From Eudromia elegans (Eukaryota > Chordata > Aves > Tinamiformes > Tinamidae): a stretch of DNA of 64,000 nucleotides. The number at the start of each line of letters is the position of its first letter. The first letter of the stretch is position 1. The stretch lies in contig PTEX01000031.1 in the NCBI GenBank assembly GCA_003342815.1, positions 3,198,878 to 3,262,877 on the forward strand, written 5' to 3'. Positions 1-14,300 of this stretch are shown in pieces. The notes below the pieces were generated by a model. The model did not search any database, was not told where the DNA came from, and saw nothing but the letters and a program-made list of their open reading frames with translations. A program made the translations under genes and the position numbers.

Positions 1-3000
1 ATCAAGAATGAGTATCAGGCTAAGGAGGAGGGCTGTAGGAGAGCGTGAGGCACTGCGTCGTAGGGAGCACGGCACCCTGCAACCTGCTTGTTGCGTATTC
101 CCAGTCTTTAGAAAGGAGAGACGCCGTCATCCTAAGCCATGATACTTGCAGAGCTGAACTCTGAATTTTCAGGCCAAGTTCCTGCAAGGGTAGTGATATG
201 AAAATCAGCTTTTTGCCATTTTGCCCCACACCAATTCCTCACAGTTGAACCTACTTCAAAGCTTCTTTACATACTTGATTTGCTGCCCAGCCCTTCTCCT
301 CACCTTGAGATTTATAGCCTTGTTTCACAGCCTGAATACCGTTATCGCTAATGAGACGGACGTGTCAGGAAACCAGAGGTTTCATGTAAAGGGTTGAATA
401 TTGTCCCGTAACAAAGAACTTCTATTTATCACATGCAACAGATGCAAACCATTGTAATACCTTGCACTTAGGGGCTAGTATACTACTCCCAATATTTTTT
501 AATAATAACATTCTTGGTATCGCTCTGTAAAAAACAATATTCTTAACTTTATGTGGACAGGAATCTGAGACTCGCCTCAATTTTCCCAACTATCTTGTTT
601 CCCAGATACAAAAACAATTTTACTTTTTTTTTTTCCAAAAAGTAGAGAGTTGCCCTATTTTAAATCATGGACTTGCTTGTCCACAAGTGGAATCTCTTTC
701 AATAATCCTAGATAACCAGTTGAAGGAAAACAGAGAAAGTAATGTTTCCCTGACATACTCGATTCTGCAGCATCCACCATATAGATGGGAAGAAGGTCCA
801 AGCTCTCTGAACTAGACATTCCCACCCAAAAACTCCAATCTGCAAGGAAGGGGCATGAAGTCCTGCAGACAAGAGAGCTTCTCCTTTCCAGGCCACTCAA
901 CCGATGCTCACACGTGCAGGAGGGATTCGTTGCACAAGGAAAACTTGGCACACCACTTTCTGAGACAACCATGCTATCTAAAAGCAAGAGGCAACAGCAC
1001 TGAAAAGGGAGCGAGGATACATAAATGCCTCAACCTGTGGCAAACCTCAGGGTCATAGGTTTGCAGGAACTATATGCTCTTCCCTTTGCAAGAAGATATA
1101 CACACACATCATGAAGAAAAAGGTAGAAGAAACTTCAATCAGCACAAACTTAAACATGCAAGTTGGCTGGTAGAGAAGTACTGTGAGGAAATCATGTTTT
1201 TACAGCAACACAGTGCTGCCACTGCAGTCCTGACCTGTGGTCCTGCTGGCTTTAATGATGCATTTTTCATATTGGTAATCAAGATGGATCGGTTCTTTTT
1301 TTTTTTCCAAACATAAGTTTGTTTCCTGTTTTCATGATACTCAGTAATGTTAAGAGACCCTTTTTTTCATGTTAGTATATTTTGGTTTGTTCTTAAGACA
1401 CTAGCAGCCCTTGCTCACATCCCCAGGAGATCTCTGGACTTGCTTATTCTGAACCCTCTACGTAGCAACCACAGTCTGGAGTAAATAAAATAAGCGGCTT
1501 TCACCTTTCCCCCAGGCCAAACTTAAAAGTTTAAAATGGAATGTTTCCATTAAGACTTAGGTTAGCATTAAAATGCAAAAACCAGTAATACATTACACAT
1601 ATACATTATATTGTGGCATCTGTTATCCTTAAATCTTTATACTTCCCAATCCAAATACTCTCTTAATTTTTTGGGGCAGATTTCCTATGCCTTGTCAAGG
1701 ATATCTCGTGCAAATGCCAAGGATAACTTACATTCCCGTGAAGGAGTCTACAGCAAAATCAGGCTGTTGCACTATGAAGTACTCAAACAGTGGTGAATGC
1801 CATGATGCTGCCTCAGTACATTCAACTTTTTATTAAAGAATAATACGCAAAAAGAAATTAATCTATGAAAACTAGGAAAGCACTCAGAGTTAATTAGTGT
1901 GGGCTATATTTTTTGCCCCAAAATGTAGACCTGGACAAAGTAGGCCTGATAGCCATTTATTAATATCTAGGAGAAGCAAAATGATGGGCAATCATCTTAA
2001 TCTCAAAGCCTTAAAGTCTGACTTGAGAAAATGTGTACAGAGAATCTGCATAAAACACATGAATTCCACCAGATATACTGGAGGGCAAAGCATTAAATGT
2101 GTATATAGTTTTCATTTAAACACTTCATATTCACAAACACCTCTCTTTGGAAATTATCTGAGGCAGTTAAGAACAGAGTAACCAGGCAGCTCTCACCGAG
2201 AAAAACAGGAGGAAGGAAAAATGACTCAGGTGTGGTTATCTTGGGTAAATGCCTCTTGACTTGAGAAGCCCGTGGAAGAATCCGACCCTGATGCCACATG
2301 GGAGCCTCTTTGGTTGGAAGCGCTTCCATAAATCCTGTCTCCATAACCTTCCACTTTAGCACGTAGGCATTGCAACAGTGGGAGCATTAAAATATTTAGC
2401 TTCAATAGCAGCCAAAATAGACTCCTGTGTCTCTGGTTCCTCTACATGCAAGTGCCAAAGGCAAATAATTTTTCCTCGGTGTGCCCACTTCCCCCTCTCA
2501 AGGTCTGAGAACCCGTTTTAAAAGGCATTATAACTTTAGTTCTCTCAAGCCAACTCTCATTCAAAGAGTAAGGAAACACCAGAAAGGGGGAAAATGATTG
2601 AATCTAGACTAGATCCCAACCCTATAAATCCCTTCCTGGTCACGTGAAGGATGACTTTCACACACTATTATTTTGCATTCTTTACTGTCACATTTATCAT
2701 TTGGAAAACAGACTGATCCATCACCACATCCCAATGCTGCAGCATCCTGGCCAGGTAAGAGGGGCCCACAAAATGAGCACTGCAGTGGGTCAACCATGGC
2801 AAGCAGGTCAGTGGCCACGAATGCACGGGCCACGGGGAAGGGCGAGGGAACAGGCCCAAGCACCTAGTGCTCAGGTTTTACTAAATGAGTAAGATCGTCA
2901 TTGAACTACTGAGGTGACAGGCACGGTCGTAATGCTGATGTAACAAAAAAGTTGCTATGAGTTTTATATTTTACAGAAATCTGGAGAGCTAAGAGGAAAT

Positions 3001-3964
3001 TATGCATAAATACAACACATTAAGCAATTTAAGAACAAAGAAAAAGATGAGTGTTGCAACACAGTATTTACTTCCAAGTACATTTTTATTATTCCTTTAC
3101 CAAAGCAGAGATAATTTTCTGCCAGTGGTTGATATCAAGGTTTCATCCTACTGTATAAACTGATGTTTCTCCCTTGAAATGAAAGAGCAGTGAAGTAATC
3201 CTAACATGAAAAGTATCAGCTAAATAAATCACTGCTCCTCAGAACAGAATGCTTTACATTTCTATTAAGATCATAATGAAGCTTGTATTGTAATATTGTT
3301 ATTGTAATAATATAAATTGCTATTTTGAATTAGCAATGCTCATATTCTTGTCAAAATAAGAAAAAATAAACATAATTTGCTCTTTTAAAGGACCTTGGAA
3401 TCCCACTAGGACAAGTGTGTGCAATGTAAACATAATATAAAATATGAAATAATATATAATACAAAAACCATTTTTCCCTATCTACTGCAAAAGAAAGAGT
3501 ACAAAAATTAAACGATAAATTTCTCATCCTTACAACCTTCTGCATATACTTAATGTGTATATAGGTAAACCACAGGAGAATATATTTCCAAAGGGGAGAG
3601 AATCCACACTTAGATATTATCTGGGAAAAAATGCATTGAAATTCCTCCGTGATGAATGGACTTTTTTTTTCTTTTCTCCTCAGGGTGACCTCTACCTTCA
3701 GAGTATGATGGGTTTATTATGATTAATAAATTTCATTTCCACAGAGGAAAGGAACAGTGTCAGCTTAAACTTAAAGCAAGTAGGTTTCTTTTTAAATGCT
3801 AATTTTTAAACACGCCCTTGCATGACACAAAATTTAGAAGCTCACAAGGTTAGCAGAATAAATTCTGCTTTCCATTCTGAAAATAGCAGGAAGGATTTAA
3901 ACTATATTGCCACACTGAAAACCAGCAGGCTAGTGCAGCTGCTTAGTGAGCATGATGCCAGCAC

Positions 3965-4030
3965 GCTAATTTCTCATTAAAATTAGCAGAGTTTAAACAT
4001 TTTGTGATCATTTGCACTGTAAATGATCAC
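3965..4030. other. Two adjacent perfect inverted repeats
   Basis: GCTAATTT (3965-3972) and AAATTAGC (3980-3987) form an 8-bp stem with a 7-base loop. Sixteen bases on, GTGATCATTT (4004-4013) and AAATGATCAC (4021-4030) form a perfect 10-bp stem, again with a 7-base loop. They could be paired hairpins in the RNA or palindromic protein-binding sites in a regulatory element. Confidence 0.6.
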
Positions 4031-7000
4031 CCTAAATAATTTACTCAAACTTAGGACACACAAATGGCAAAGTGTTTTGAATAAATTAATAGTCAATGTG
4101 ACTATTTTCGTATTTTACAGAATATTAAATCAATCTATTGATGCTTGTTGGAACTCAGAAATTCTTGTCTCGAGAACACATCTGAGGAGCAATATGTGAT
4201 GCCCCGCTAATGAGAACAGGGTAAGTTTGAGCATTTAGTCTCTTCTTCACTTTGCCTGGAACAGGACTCAACAGGAACAAACAAAATGTTCACCAGCATT
4301 TTGTCACCATACCTGCACTTGCTCGCTGCTGAATAGCTGGACCTATGCTTAGCTGGGACAGGTTTGGGAAGAAAGCAGTGGAGCAATGCCTGCAGCTCCA
4401 TTTGGAGATACTAAGTATTCACCTACGGCTCAAGGCTGAAATCTTCATATGCTCAACTTTATTCAGGCTAAGTTTCAATTTATTCAATAGCTTATTTATT
4501 TATTTATTTTTACAGTACAAGGTTTGGATAAGCAAAAAGAATAATTTGTTGTCCACAGTGGAAACAGAAGAGAGAACTAAAAATAGTAATTGGTGAGAAG
4601 GCATTTGTTTGAATAACGCCTTTTAGATTGAATCCCTCTCTTTAAAGCCACTGTAGCTATAGCTGACATTTCTAAAAATTAGCAAAGTATGTCTTTCTCT
4701 CCACTTAATTGTCTTTTTAGAATTTAAATTCTTTAGTAACATGGCTGTAGTCCATATAAAGCTAGGCCACTCACTCAAGCTCTGATTCTCACTGGAGGCC
4801 TTTGCAAAGTGCTTAATAATATATGTACTAAAACATTTAGCAATAACAATAATAAGGGAAAAAAATCATAGTACAGAATAAGAAAGAAACTATTATCAAG
4901 CGATTTGAGAAGTATAAAATGAGAATTTTAAACATAAATTTATTTAGTAATCTAATGCTTGTATCTTTCTGATCATTATCATTCCTCCTCCCACTTTTTT
5001 AAAGTCTAGATGTTGCTGAAAGAGCTATAGAAAGGGGTGAAGCTGTTTTTTTAAGAAATAAAGAAAAAGAAGTCAAAATTGCGGTAGAACCCCGGCTAGT
5101 ACTCAAGTTAAATTAAAATGGAAAACGCCATAACACTATGTTCTAATTGTCTGTTACTTGCCACATCAGAAGCAAACTGCATATATCACTAGGAAGCTCC
5201 TACTTCTAACTTTTCCACAATATATTCCATTCCTAACTATCTTTGATTATAACCGAACAATTAAATTTTGTAATTACTGCTTCTTCTAACCTGCATGTGT
5301 GAATAATTTTCAATTACTGAAATCATTTTATTGACTTTTATTATTGCAAAATTTCACAAAGAAGCTGCTGAATGACTACGACTTGGCTAGGTGATAGAAA
5401 ATGGAACACGAAGAGGAGCAGTTTGGTCCTCGTTCCCTAACAGCTCACCCACAGAACGGGCACTCTCACAACATGTTCCTCTTGCTCTTCACAGAGACAG
5501 TGACATGGAAAAAGGCTTTCCAAATATGTCTGATCTTATGAATCGTAACAAAATTTTGTTAAAAAAAGAAAAAGTGGAGATTTTACTATGGGTTGGTAAG
5601 GAGTGCTAGGAAAGCAGCCGAAATCTGGCCTTATAAATGACTGCTCTAACTAACTAGCCAGGGCCCATTCTTGGGCCCATGACTGCAACGCTACCAAAGA
5701 CGGTGGCGTTTTGGGAGCCCAACGTCACCCATTCGCATGGTTGGGCAGCACCACAACCTCCCTCCCTTCTGTGTGAGCACCTTAGTGACACAAGGATGGT
5801 GTCTGCACATGGTGCCCAACCTCACAACAAGGCACCTGTAATTAAAGCCCTTCAATTCATTTGGCTATTAACACCTACCAGCCTCGGGCATTTCGGTCAG
5901 CTAAGTCAGGAATAAGTTTCTAAATACCTTAGAGGGCAATCAGGAGCACAGCCTACCATAAGGTTTTACTTAAGACCAAATAAAATGACTGAAAGCAGCT
6001 CATAAAAATACTTCCCAGCCAGTTTCCTTGATTGTAAAGGTTAAGAATGCTAAAATGCAAAGTTTTAAAGGCGCAATATCAAACCCTAAGATCATTTTGC
6101 AAGGAAAGAGCATAAAATATTCCTTTGCATATCATTTTCCTCTTTACTACTGATAATGGTTTACAGATTTGTGACGGGGTAGAGAAAATGACTTGGGAAG
6201 ATATAGTATAGACAGTCATAGTGCAATCAAATAGTGAAATTTCAAGGAATATAGCAGTGCTGAACTCCTATATATTTTGAAGGTCAGGAGGGATTTCCTG
6301 TTAGCAGAGCATTAATATTTCTAAGTTTTCAGAAAGCCCAAGAAACTAGACCACAGTCTATCCTAAGAATAGGCAATAGTAAAATATTTCCATGAAGGGA
6401 TTGTCACAAATAAGTCATTGAAATACAAGAAAAAAAGCCTGGACTTGGTTCCTTCGGGTTGGAACTAAGCAAACCATAACCAACCAACTGAGGATTTTCT
6501 GTACCCAGAGAAGAATTCCAAATTCAAGACTCTTCTTTTTGCATCTGGCCAAATGAGATTTACTTGCTAGTGGAGGGGCAGGTTTTGCAGGAATGTCAGG
6601 CACTGGCATGCAGACCTGGGCTTGGGGTTTATTCCTGTATTCCAGCCCGTGGCTTCTTTTTAGCTTTGTTACACGTTTACAGCCACCTCAAGTTGAGCTG
6701 CCACCTTGTTAAACATATTTAATTAAATATGACAGGTATTGGCTGCTTTGCAGAAATACAGAAGTGCTCCAAAGCGCAACAGAGGCGAATTGCTGACTCA
6801 GTGCCGGGCAGCGGCGCCAGGGACAGGCCCGGCTGGAAAACACTCTCTCCAGCTTCCTTCTTGCATTTCCTAATGGTCAAAGGTGGCTCCCGCCGTGCGC
6901 GGGGATTTCACTTCATGGCTGGTTAAAAAGCTAACGGAATTGCATGCTAGCAGCACTTTTTCTGTTTCATTTCTACACCACAAAGACAGATTTTATCTAC

Positions 7001-7439
7001 GTGCTCAAATAACAACAATAATAAAACACTAGGGAATTTGAAGCTCGATATCAGGCAACAACTAAAAAAAGGCTCTGTTTCAATGAAGAATAAATATTTC
7101 TTTCATTTGTAAAGTATTTTCCTATTAAGTATCACTATTACATTTTGGGGGCAATAACACTTGAAGAAATTCGCATCTAGTTCCTTAAACATACCATGTA
7201 CTTTGCATATTACATTTAGTCTTTTGTGCTTGTATGTGAGGATCCATAGTACATAATACTCCTCTTTGTTTTAATTTTTCAAACATAATATGATAATCTC
7301 AAGATATCAGTTTTTTTATTTCTAAATCATGTACTCGTTCACAATCACACACCCCCACACACACATGGGCTGCCCTCCAGGTGCGCTACTTCCATTCCAT
7401 CAGAAAAATTGCCCAGTTGCTTCATTAAAAGAAAAACAG

Positions 7440-7900
7440 AGCACAGAAGACGCCCACATGCTTATATGCACTTGTTGAGGGCAAACACAGATTAGCCACT
7501 ATTGCTGTTATCAAAGCAGCTCCACGTTGCAAATCCTCCATTTACAAATCACAGCACCTCAGCTTTACTTAATCTTGTCATGATGTCACATTTGACTAGC
7601 CATGCGAACTGACCTAGAACTGTAAGCACGAGGCAGGCAAGCTGTCAACGAGATAATGACAAAGATGCCAGAAAGGGCTGCCAGGGTTTTCACTGGGTGA
7701 GCGAGAAGAATTATTCAAACTCGACGCAAGAAGAACAGGGGGCGATCAAAGTGTTTACGGATTTTTATCAGCTGATCCTGTGGCTCAACATCTTACCATG
7801 GAACTACTAAGCGCAGTAAAAGCAGTAACATATACAGCTCTGTACAAGCCATCCACAGCTATTTACGGCTGCAGTAAAAGGAAGTGTAAACTGCCAACAT
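7440..7900. promoter_or_regulatory. Possible conserved noncoding block
   Basis: A repeat-free stretch of balanced composition with dispersed CpGs, unlike the AT-rich flanks, and no open frame of note. It resembles intronic enhancers in texture only. Confidence 0.2.
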
Positions 7901-9289
7901 AAAGGACACTCAAATTTATTGAAGACGTTTAATAATGTGCATTAGTACAACATTTCCTAGTCTTTCCAGCGCAAAAACTTCAGTATCTGCTATTTTTCAC
8001 AGGGAAAAGCAGTACAGGCTTAAATAAATACTAGCACAAAGACCTTACAGATGCTCCTTCATCTTTGCTTTTATCTGATTAGTGGAAGAGCATAATGCAA
8101 TAATAAAGGCAACTTGAAGAAAATGGTTATTTTCCCAGCCAAATTGCTTCATGAAATAAAGTCAAACTCATCGACAGCAATACTAAAATGAAAGAACCTC
8201 TCGCAACTGAACATATGTCTTTACACAGTAATTCAAAAAGGCTGACGAAAGTATCTCTGAAATGGCTTTTTTTTTTTTATCTCAAGCGGCCTGGATTATA
8301 TGCACTTCTTGGAAATTCCTCTCAAAGACCATAATCTGATCGTGATATTGTAGCAGACAAGGATAGGATTACTGCTGTACTGTTGTGGAGGTAAGCTGCA
8401 TCAGGCACCTTACCACCTAGGCTCTTTGTCCAATATTAATTTGTTTTTAAATCAGTATTCCTGTATCTATTGTTTCATAGATTAAATTTGTGACAATGTT
8501 AGAGTTGATAGGTTAATGATGGTATACCAGAAAATTGCAGTGATTTGTGTGATTGCCCTGATCAAAAATTGCTAATATTTTATTCAAACCATTTTGATAC
8601 TACAAGCTCCAATATTCATTTCCTTAGTTTACCTGTTTTTATGGTATGTTTTTCCTAGAGTTGAAAATTAAACTCTTCAGAATGTTTAATCTGTTCTGGA
8701 AATCGTATCTTTCACCAAACAGTAGTCAATAACTTAATCTTGGACTTCTAAAGCTCTCTAATGCATTTCTTTCACACATACAAAATTCCACCTCCTGGGG
8801 ATGACTCTGCTCAAAAATGTAAATAGACACAATCCCAAATGGAGAGATGTTATATGTGCTTCCACCACACTTCATTCTAAATGCAGTCTCATACTGTACA
8901 CTCGCCTCTTTTATCCCCATATCATAAATGTACATGGGTGGGGAGGAAGTAATGTCAGGCATGCAACACCACTGGATATTTCTGTTCCTACATGGCAGTT
9001 GGATAACAGTTAAAAAGTGCAGTAATAAAAAAAGTGCAGCATAAATCTGAAATAATGACCCTGACACATTTATAACACACACACAAACTATAATATGTAG
9101 GCACATACTAATGCACTTGGAAAATATACCTAAAAATAATCTTTGAAGAGCTAAACATTTTTACAGGATGTAAAGAAAACACATTTTAAGCTCTGTTTTG
9201 AAAAATGCATTACAAATGCTAAAGATTCAAAACAAATATTATCCTGTATTTACGTAACAAATAAAATGGAAATTCTAGATCTCATTTTG

Positions 9290-9480
9290 AATTACAAATA
9301 GACCGACATGACAAGATGCCAATTGCCCCCACCAGCCAGAAGCCTCCGGATGAATTCCCTCCTAATAATCCCATCGTGAGAGATGTGCTAGAGGAAATTC
9401 TTCAGAGACGCTTGTTAAAATTCCAGCATCAAACCGAAACAAGGTTTCAGATAATTTCTCCACCTCTGTTCTAGTTCAGC
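9290..9480. other. CpG-bearing block with a 52-codon open frame
   Basis: On the plus strand an ATG at 9316 opens 52 codons to a TAG at 9472-9474 (begins MPIAPTSQKPPDEFPP). The minus strand is also partly open over 30-odd codons, so coding is doubtful, and the orientation is antisense to RBFOX1. A conserved noncoding element is the simpler reading. Confidence 0.2.
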
Positions 9481-9962
9481 TCTCCTTATATACTGTCTAA
9501 ACATGCCTGCCAGAACAGATCGAGCCCAGAAGCACATAACTTTTTTTCTGAAGAATAATTATTTTTAGCCTCAGAATGTACTGAATTCAGTGAAGAGCAA
9601 AACATTTTAAAATTTCCCATGGTAGGATCCCTCCATCAGATACTGGTGTATGCTTCCTTTATACAATGTGCACACAAGAATGGCTGCACATAGATAAATG
9701 CAAATGTGTATATGCACCCACAATCCATTAACACATAATCATTTCTTGAAGATAATTTAATTTGCAACTCAAAAAAAAAAAAAAAAAAGTCATGCAACTG
9801 AGAGTTAAGCTTCCCCTGGCAGGAATGGCAGTGTGTTAGGAAGAAACAAGTATGTATTACCAGAAAAAAACCCCACCCAAACCCTCCATTAACTGTAAAA
9901 TCTCAACCTCAAGTAGACTTGTTCTATTAGTATTGGAAATCCACAAACACACACATTCTCAC

Positions 9963-9985
9963 AAAAAAAAAAAAAAAAGGGGGGG
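9963..9985. repeat. A16G7 homopolymer junction
   Basis: A run of 16 A directly followed by 7 G, close to another 18-A run at 9771-9788. Confidence 0.9.
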
Positions 9986-10547
9986 AGGAGGCAAAACAAA
10001 CACACATATTCTCACATTTCAAAAAGAGAGAATGTCATATATTAGCAATAACTCCATCCCACACCGAACTGACAAACACTTGAATCAGCGTAATAGAGTT
10101 GAGGAGCACTACTTGCAAATAAAACTGTATTATTTCACATGCATCTGAAAACACACAGGCAAGAGTTAATGTGTGTGTCTAGATATACCTAGATACACAC
10201 ATACACAGCTTCTTGTAAAACACAAAGCATCAGTAAATGAATTAGTTGAAAAACAGCTTACTGGCTTGATAGACTGAACAAATTTGGCAGTTTGTAGAAC
10301 ACAGGGATATAGGTTAGAGTGTGATTTTTTTTTTTTTATACAGACAAAAGTCCTTTTAATTCTGCAACTAAAAATTTGGATATGAAAGGAATATAAGGTA
10401 CAGATTTTCATTGTCTTGCTCCTTTAGATCACGCAACCAAGAAGGTACCAACTATTGATATGTTTGTCATACGGTTAGAAGCATACCTAACCAAAGATAC
10501 TTTATTAATGACCCAGTTCAAGAGAGCAAATGGAAATGCTTTCATAA

Positions 10548-11349
10548 ATGTTGGGTGGAGAGGAACCTCATGAGGTTCAACAAGGACAAGTGCACGGTCC
10601 TGCACCTGGGCAGGAATAACACCAGGCACCAGGTAAGGGTTAGGGGCTGCCCTGCTGGAAAGCAGCTCTGCAGAGAGGGATTTGGGAGCCTTGGTTGACA
10701 ACAGGTTCCCCATGAGGCAGCAATGGGCCCTCATGGCCAATAAGGCCCATGGGCTCCTGGCTTCTTCAGGAGGAGCGTTGCCAGCAGGGCGAGGGAGGGG
10801 ATCCTGCCCCTCTGCTCAGCTCTGGGGAGGCCGCACCTGGAGTACTGGGGGCAGATCTGGGCTCCCCGGGACAAAAGGGACTTGGAACTTCTGGATAGGG
10901 GCCAGCGCAGAGCAACGAAGATGATGAAGGGACTGGAGCATCTACCATATGAGGAGAGACTGAGTGAGCTGGGCCTGTTTAACCTCGAGAAAACTGAGGA
11001 GATCTGATCAATATGTACAAATACCTCAGGGGAAAAAGTGGGAGGGAGGATGGGGCCAAACTCTTCTCTGTGGCGGCCAGTGACAGGAAAGGGGTAATGG
11101 GTACCAAGTGAAACCCAGGCAGCTCTATCTCCATGTGAGGAATAACTTCTTTCCTGTGAGGGTGACAGAGCCCTGGAACAGGCTGCCCAGAGCGGCTGTG
11201 GAGTCTCCTTCTCTGGAGAGGAGACTTAAAACCCACCTGGATGCCACCCTGTGCCCCGTGCTCTGGGTGTCCCTGCTGAAGCAGGAGAGGTTGGACTAGA
11301 TGATCACTAGAGGTCCCTTCCAACTTCGGCCATTCTGCAATTCTGTGAA
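10548..11349 (+). mobile_element. CR1 LINE, 3' fragment (avian type)
   Basis: An 0.8-kb CR1 retrotransposon tail in plus orientation, antisense to RBFOX1. Recognisable CR1 segments in order are AGAGGAACCTCATGAGGTTC, the region coding the end of the reverse transcriptase ORF (CTGGGAGCC..GACAACAGG, GAGGCCGCACCTGGAGTAC, GGGACTGGAGCATCT), TGGAACAGGCTGCCCAGAG, TGGAGTCTCCTTCTCTGGAG and the 3' end GGTTGGACTAGATGATCACT with AGGTCCCTTCCAAC. It ends in degenerate octamers (ATTCTGCAATTCTGTG). The 5' truncation is usual for CR1. Scattered small indels and substitutions, with no intact ORF, point to an old insertion. ORFs on either strand through it are not genes. Confidence 0.95.
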
Positions 11350-14300
11350 ACACACACAGAGATCCCATTTCTTCTGTGTGAAGTTCCCTGAATTTGTTGT
11401 ATTTTTGACTGGTATGTTGAAGTAGGGACATAGGGCATATGTACACCATCCAGAACACTTAAATTCTGCCTGTCCTGAAGAAATATTTTATTACAGAAAT
11501 AAAGAATTGTTTAAAAGGGCTAACTCTGCAGAATAGGAAACTGCTTTCAGGATAAGAAAAATAGTGAAGACCCGATGTCTATCTCTAGAATCCATAAATT
11601 AAAATTACTAAAATCAGTTTCTGCATACTTACTTAACAAGGCCTAGATTTGTAAGTCAGTAGTCTCCCTACCACAGTTCACTACAATCCAGAGCAGAGTA
11701 GGAAGAGGAAAGAAGACACTCTCTTTACAGGCACAGGGGAAATAATGAACACCAAAATCCAAGTCTAGTGAGATCAGGAAAGGGTCACAAGTTTTCTTCT
11801 CAAAATGTATTCTGTTACTGATCTAGGGCTCTGAAAAAGTTGTGTTAAACCAGGTTTTGGAACGGAAGAACTTTTCAAAATATCTCTTTAAACACTAGAG
11901 CTAGAAAGTAGAGTATTACTCAGCAGATTTCAGCTTTAACTACTGTCTCATTTTTTCATAAATACATGTTCTTTACTCGTTTGTACATAGTTTGCTATAG
12001 CAGAAAGAGCAAACTCTACAATTCTCATTTATCCCACCCAACATAAAACTCTCCATAATTAAGTGCTCCATAATTAACATTGTGTCAGATTATATATATC
12101 CCTTCTATCCTTCAATTTGCACAATTCCCACAAACTTAGCAGTTAGTGTGAGCAACATAACTGGCAGAATACAGTGCAAAATGATTACTACTACTTATTT
12201 TCGCTTTTGATTTCTTATGTAGCATCAAACATCATCCTTACCTGAATTAAGGCTAAGACTGTTCAAACTATTATATTCAAAAAACAACAGCAGCAACAAA
12301 AAAAATCCCTTTACATATTCAATATACTTATAAATGACCATTAACAAACACCATATTTAGAACATACTTCATTCTTCTGTACCCATGCTTACAACAACGA
12401 TAGCAGAGTAGCAAAGCAGCTGAGACCTTTTACTTACTAGAGGGTGATCCTCTGAAGACATAAACCCTCTTTCCCACTATCTTATCCATAGGATAGACTT
12501 TGTGAGTGCTTTGGGGTCTCCAGTACCCTTGTGGGCAATATTTGCCCCCAAAGAGTTGGAAAAAAACATATTAAATCAATAGCACTTACAACGTAGTACA
12601 TACATCTAAGTCTTTATTCTTTTCATTAATCCATTAGTGCTTTGGCTTTTTAAAGTTACAGTCTTGACTGTACTGCACAGTAAGTTTTTATTAGAAGGTT
12701 TAACATATCCTTACTTTTCTAGGCCATGTAATACTTAAACTGGAAATAAAACACCAAAGTCAGCAAAATAACCTAAAGTCTTTTATATGGCAGAATCTAA
12801 AGGCTCAGGCTATAAATTAATGAAACTATTCCAGAGATTTATATTATGGACTTTCCTATGCTTTCTCTTACGATTAAATGCAGCATGTGAAAAAGGATAT
12901 TGAGACCTGGATGGATGCATCAAGAAGTATCAATGATTGTTACCTGCAGAGGTGTTACAAGAAATTTCATCTGCTGCAACGAAGACGAATTGATTTCTGC
13001 AAGAGAAGATAAAATTCACAATACTGCTTGCTGACTGGGCAATGTGCTAGCTGCCAATTGACTTGATGTTTACAGATGGGGTAGGGTAAGGGTGCTTAAT
13101 TTTAATGAATGTAGCAAGAAAAAGTGTTGACGTATTTCAGTACTACAGAGTTTATAAGGATCATGAGGTAGACATGCTGGGATCTTTTAAATGAAATAAT
13201 GGTGACATTTGGATATGGACTATGTACAAACTCTTGCATTGGAAGCTTCATGTTTCGTGTCACAGATATGTCATGCTAAAATATAATTATAAAGGCTAAT
13301 AAATAATCAAACAATATTTATACTAATATAAACACTAACGGGCACTAATGAAAAGTATGTAAAAAGCTATCTAAAAAAATGCAAATTACTTAGCACAGCT
13401 TAAATGAGAGTATTAAATAAAATACTTTTCATATTTCTAATATTAACAGAAAATTAATTTTCTGCTATTTATAAAAATATGACACAAATATGACACAGTA
13501 TATCTCATATAGTGCCATCCAAATACATGCAAAAGTTTTTTGCAGAATCTTAGGATAATAAGCTAGATAAATCATTATTTGTTATAAACCTTCTCTTGTA
13601 AAACTCTTTTTTCCATAGGTAATATAAAAAGAGAAATCCTAAATATACTAGCAGAGAACTCCATTACGGCACAAATCCTGATTCGTAATTTCTGAATATG
13701 AAACAAACAGGATTTGGGTTAGTGCTTGAGAAGTAGCATATATTTTTTTTCCATTATATGCATATACATAGACTTCTTGGAAGATGTCTGTGTTGTGCAG
13801 TATAAATGAAGAACCTGTCTGAAGCTTTAACACCTAAGTGTTGTTTTCCTTCAAATTGCAGGCAGCTTCTCCAGCGTGCACTGCTAAGGTGAAAACAGCG
13901 TTTTTAGGTTGTGCACAGCTTTAATGCAAGAGTCTACAGAAAAGGAACTAAGTCTAGTTTGTACTAAGGCCTACCTGGAAAAGTCAGTTCTATAGGATGA
14001 TCAAAACCCTGTCAAGCACCAAGTACTCTGAGGCTCCTACATAAAATTGTTTAGGTCAGGAGCAAATATCTACGGGGGTAACAGAACCTCGAAGGGTTAA
14101 GCCCTAAGAGAATAAAATCTATTTCTATTACTTTACCTGCAATACACTAAAGATATTTTAAATTCTTCCTAAAAACCTGTGAACCTTGTTATTTAAAAGT
14201 TCACATTCTGTAGAGAAAAAAAAAAAAAGAAAAATATGAAAGAAAGGAAAAACAGGAATCTGTGATCCATAGAACAGGGACAGGACTTGGTTAGGATTAA

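Noticed and set aside
10979-11458. 159-codon minus-strand open frame
   Set aside because: It is the antisense of the CR1 3' end and has no coding meaning.
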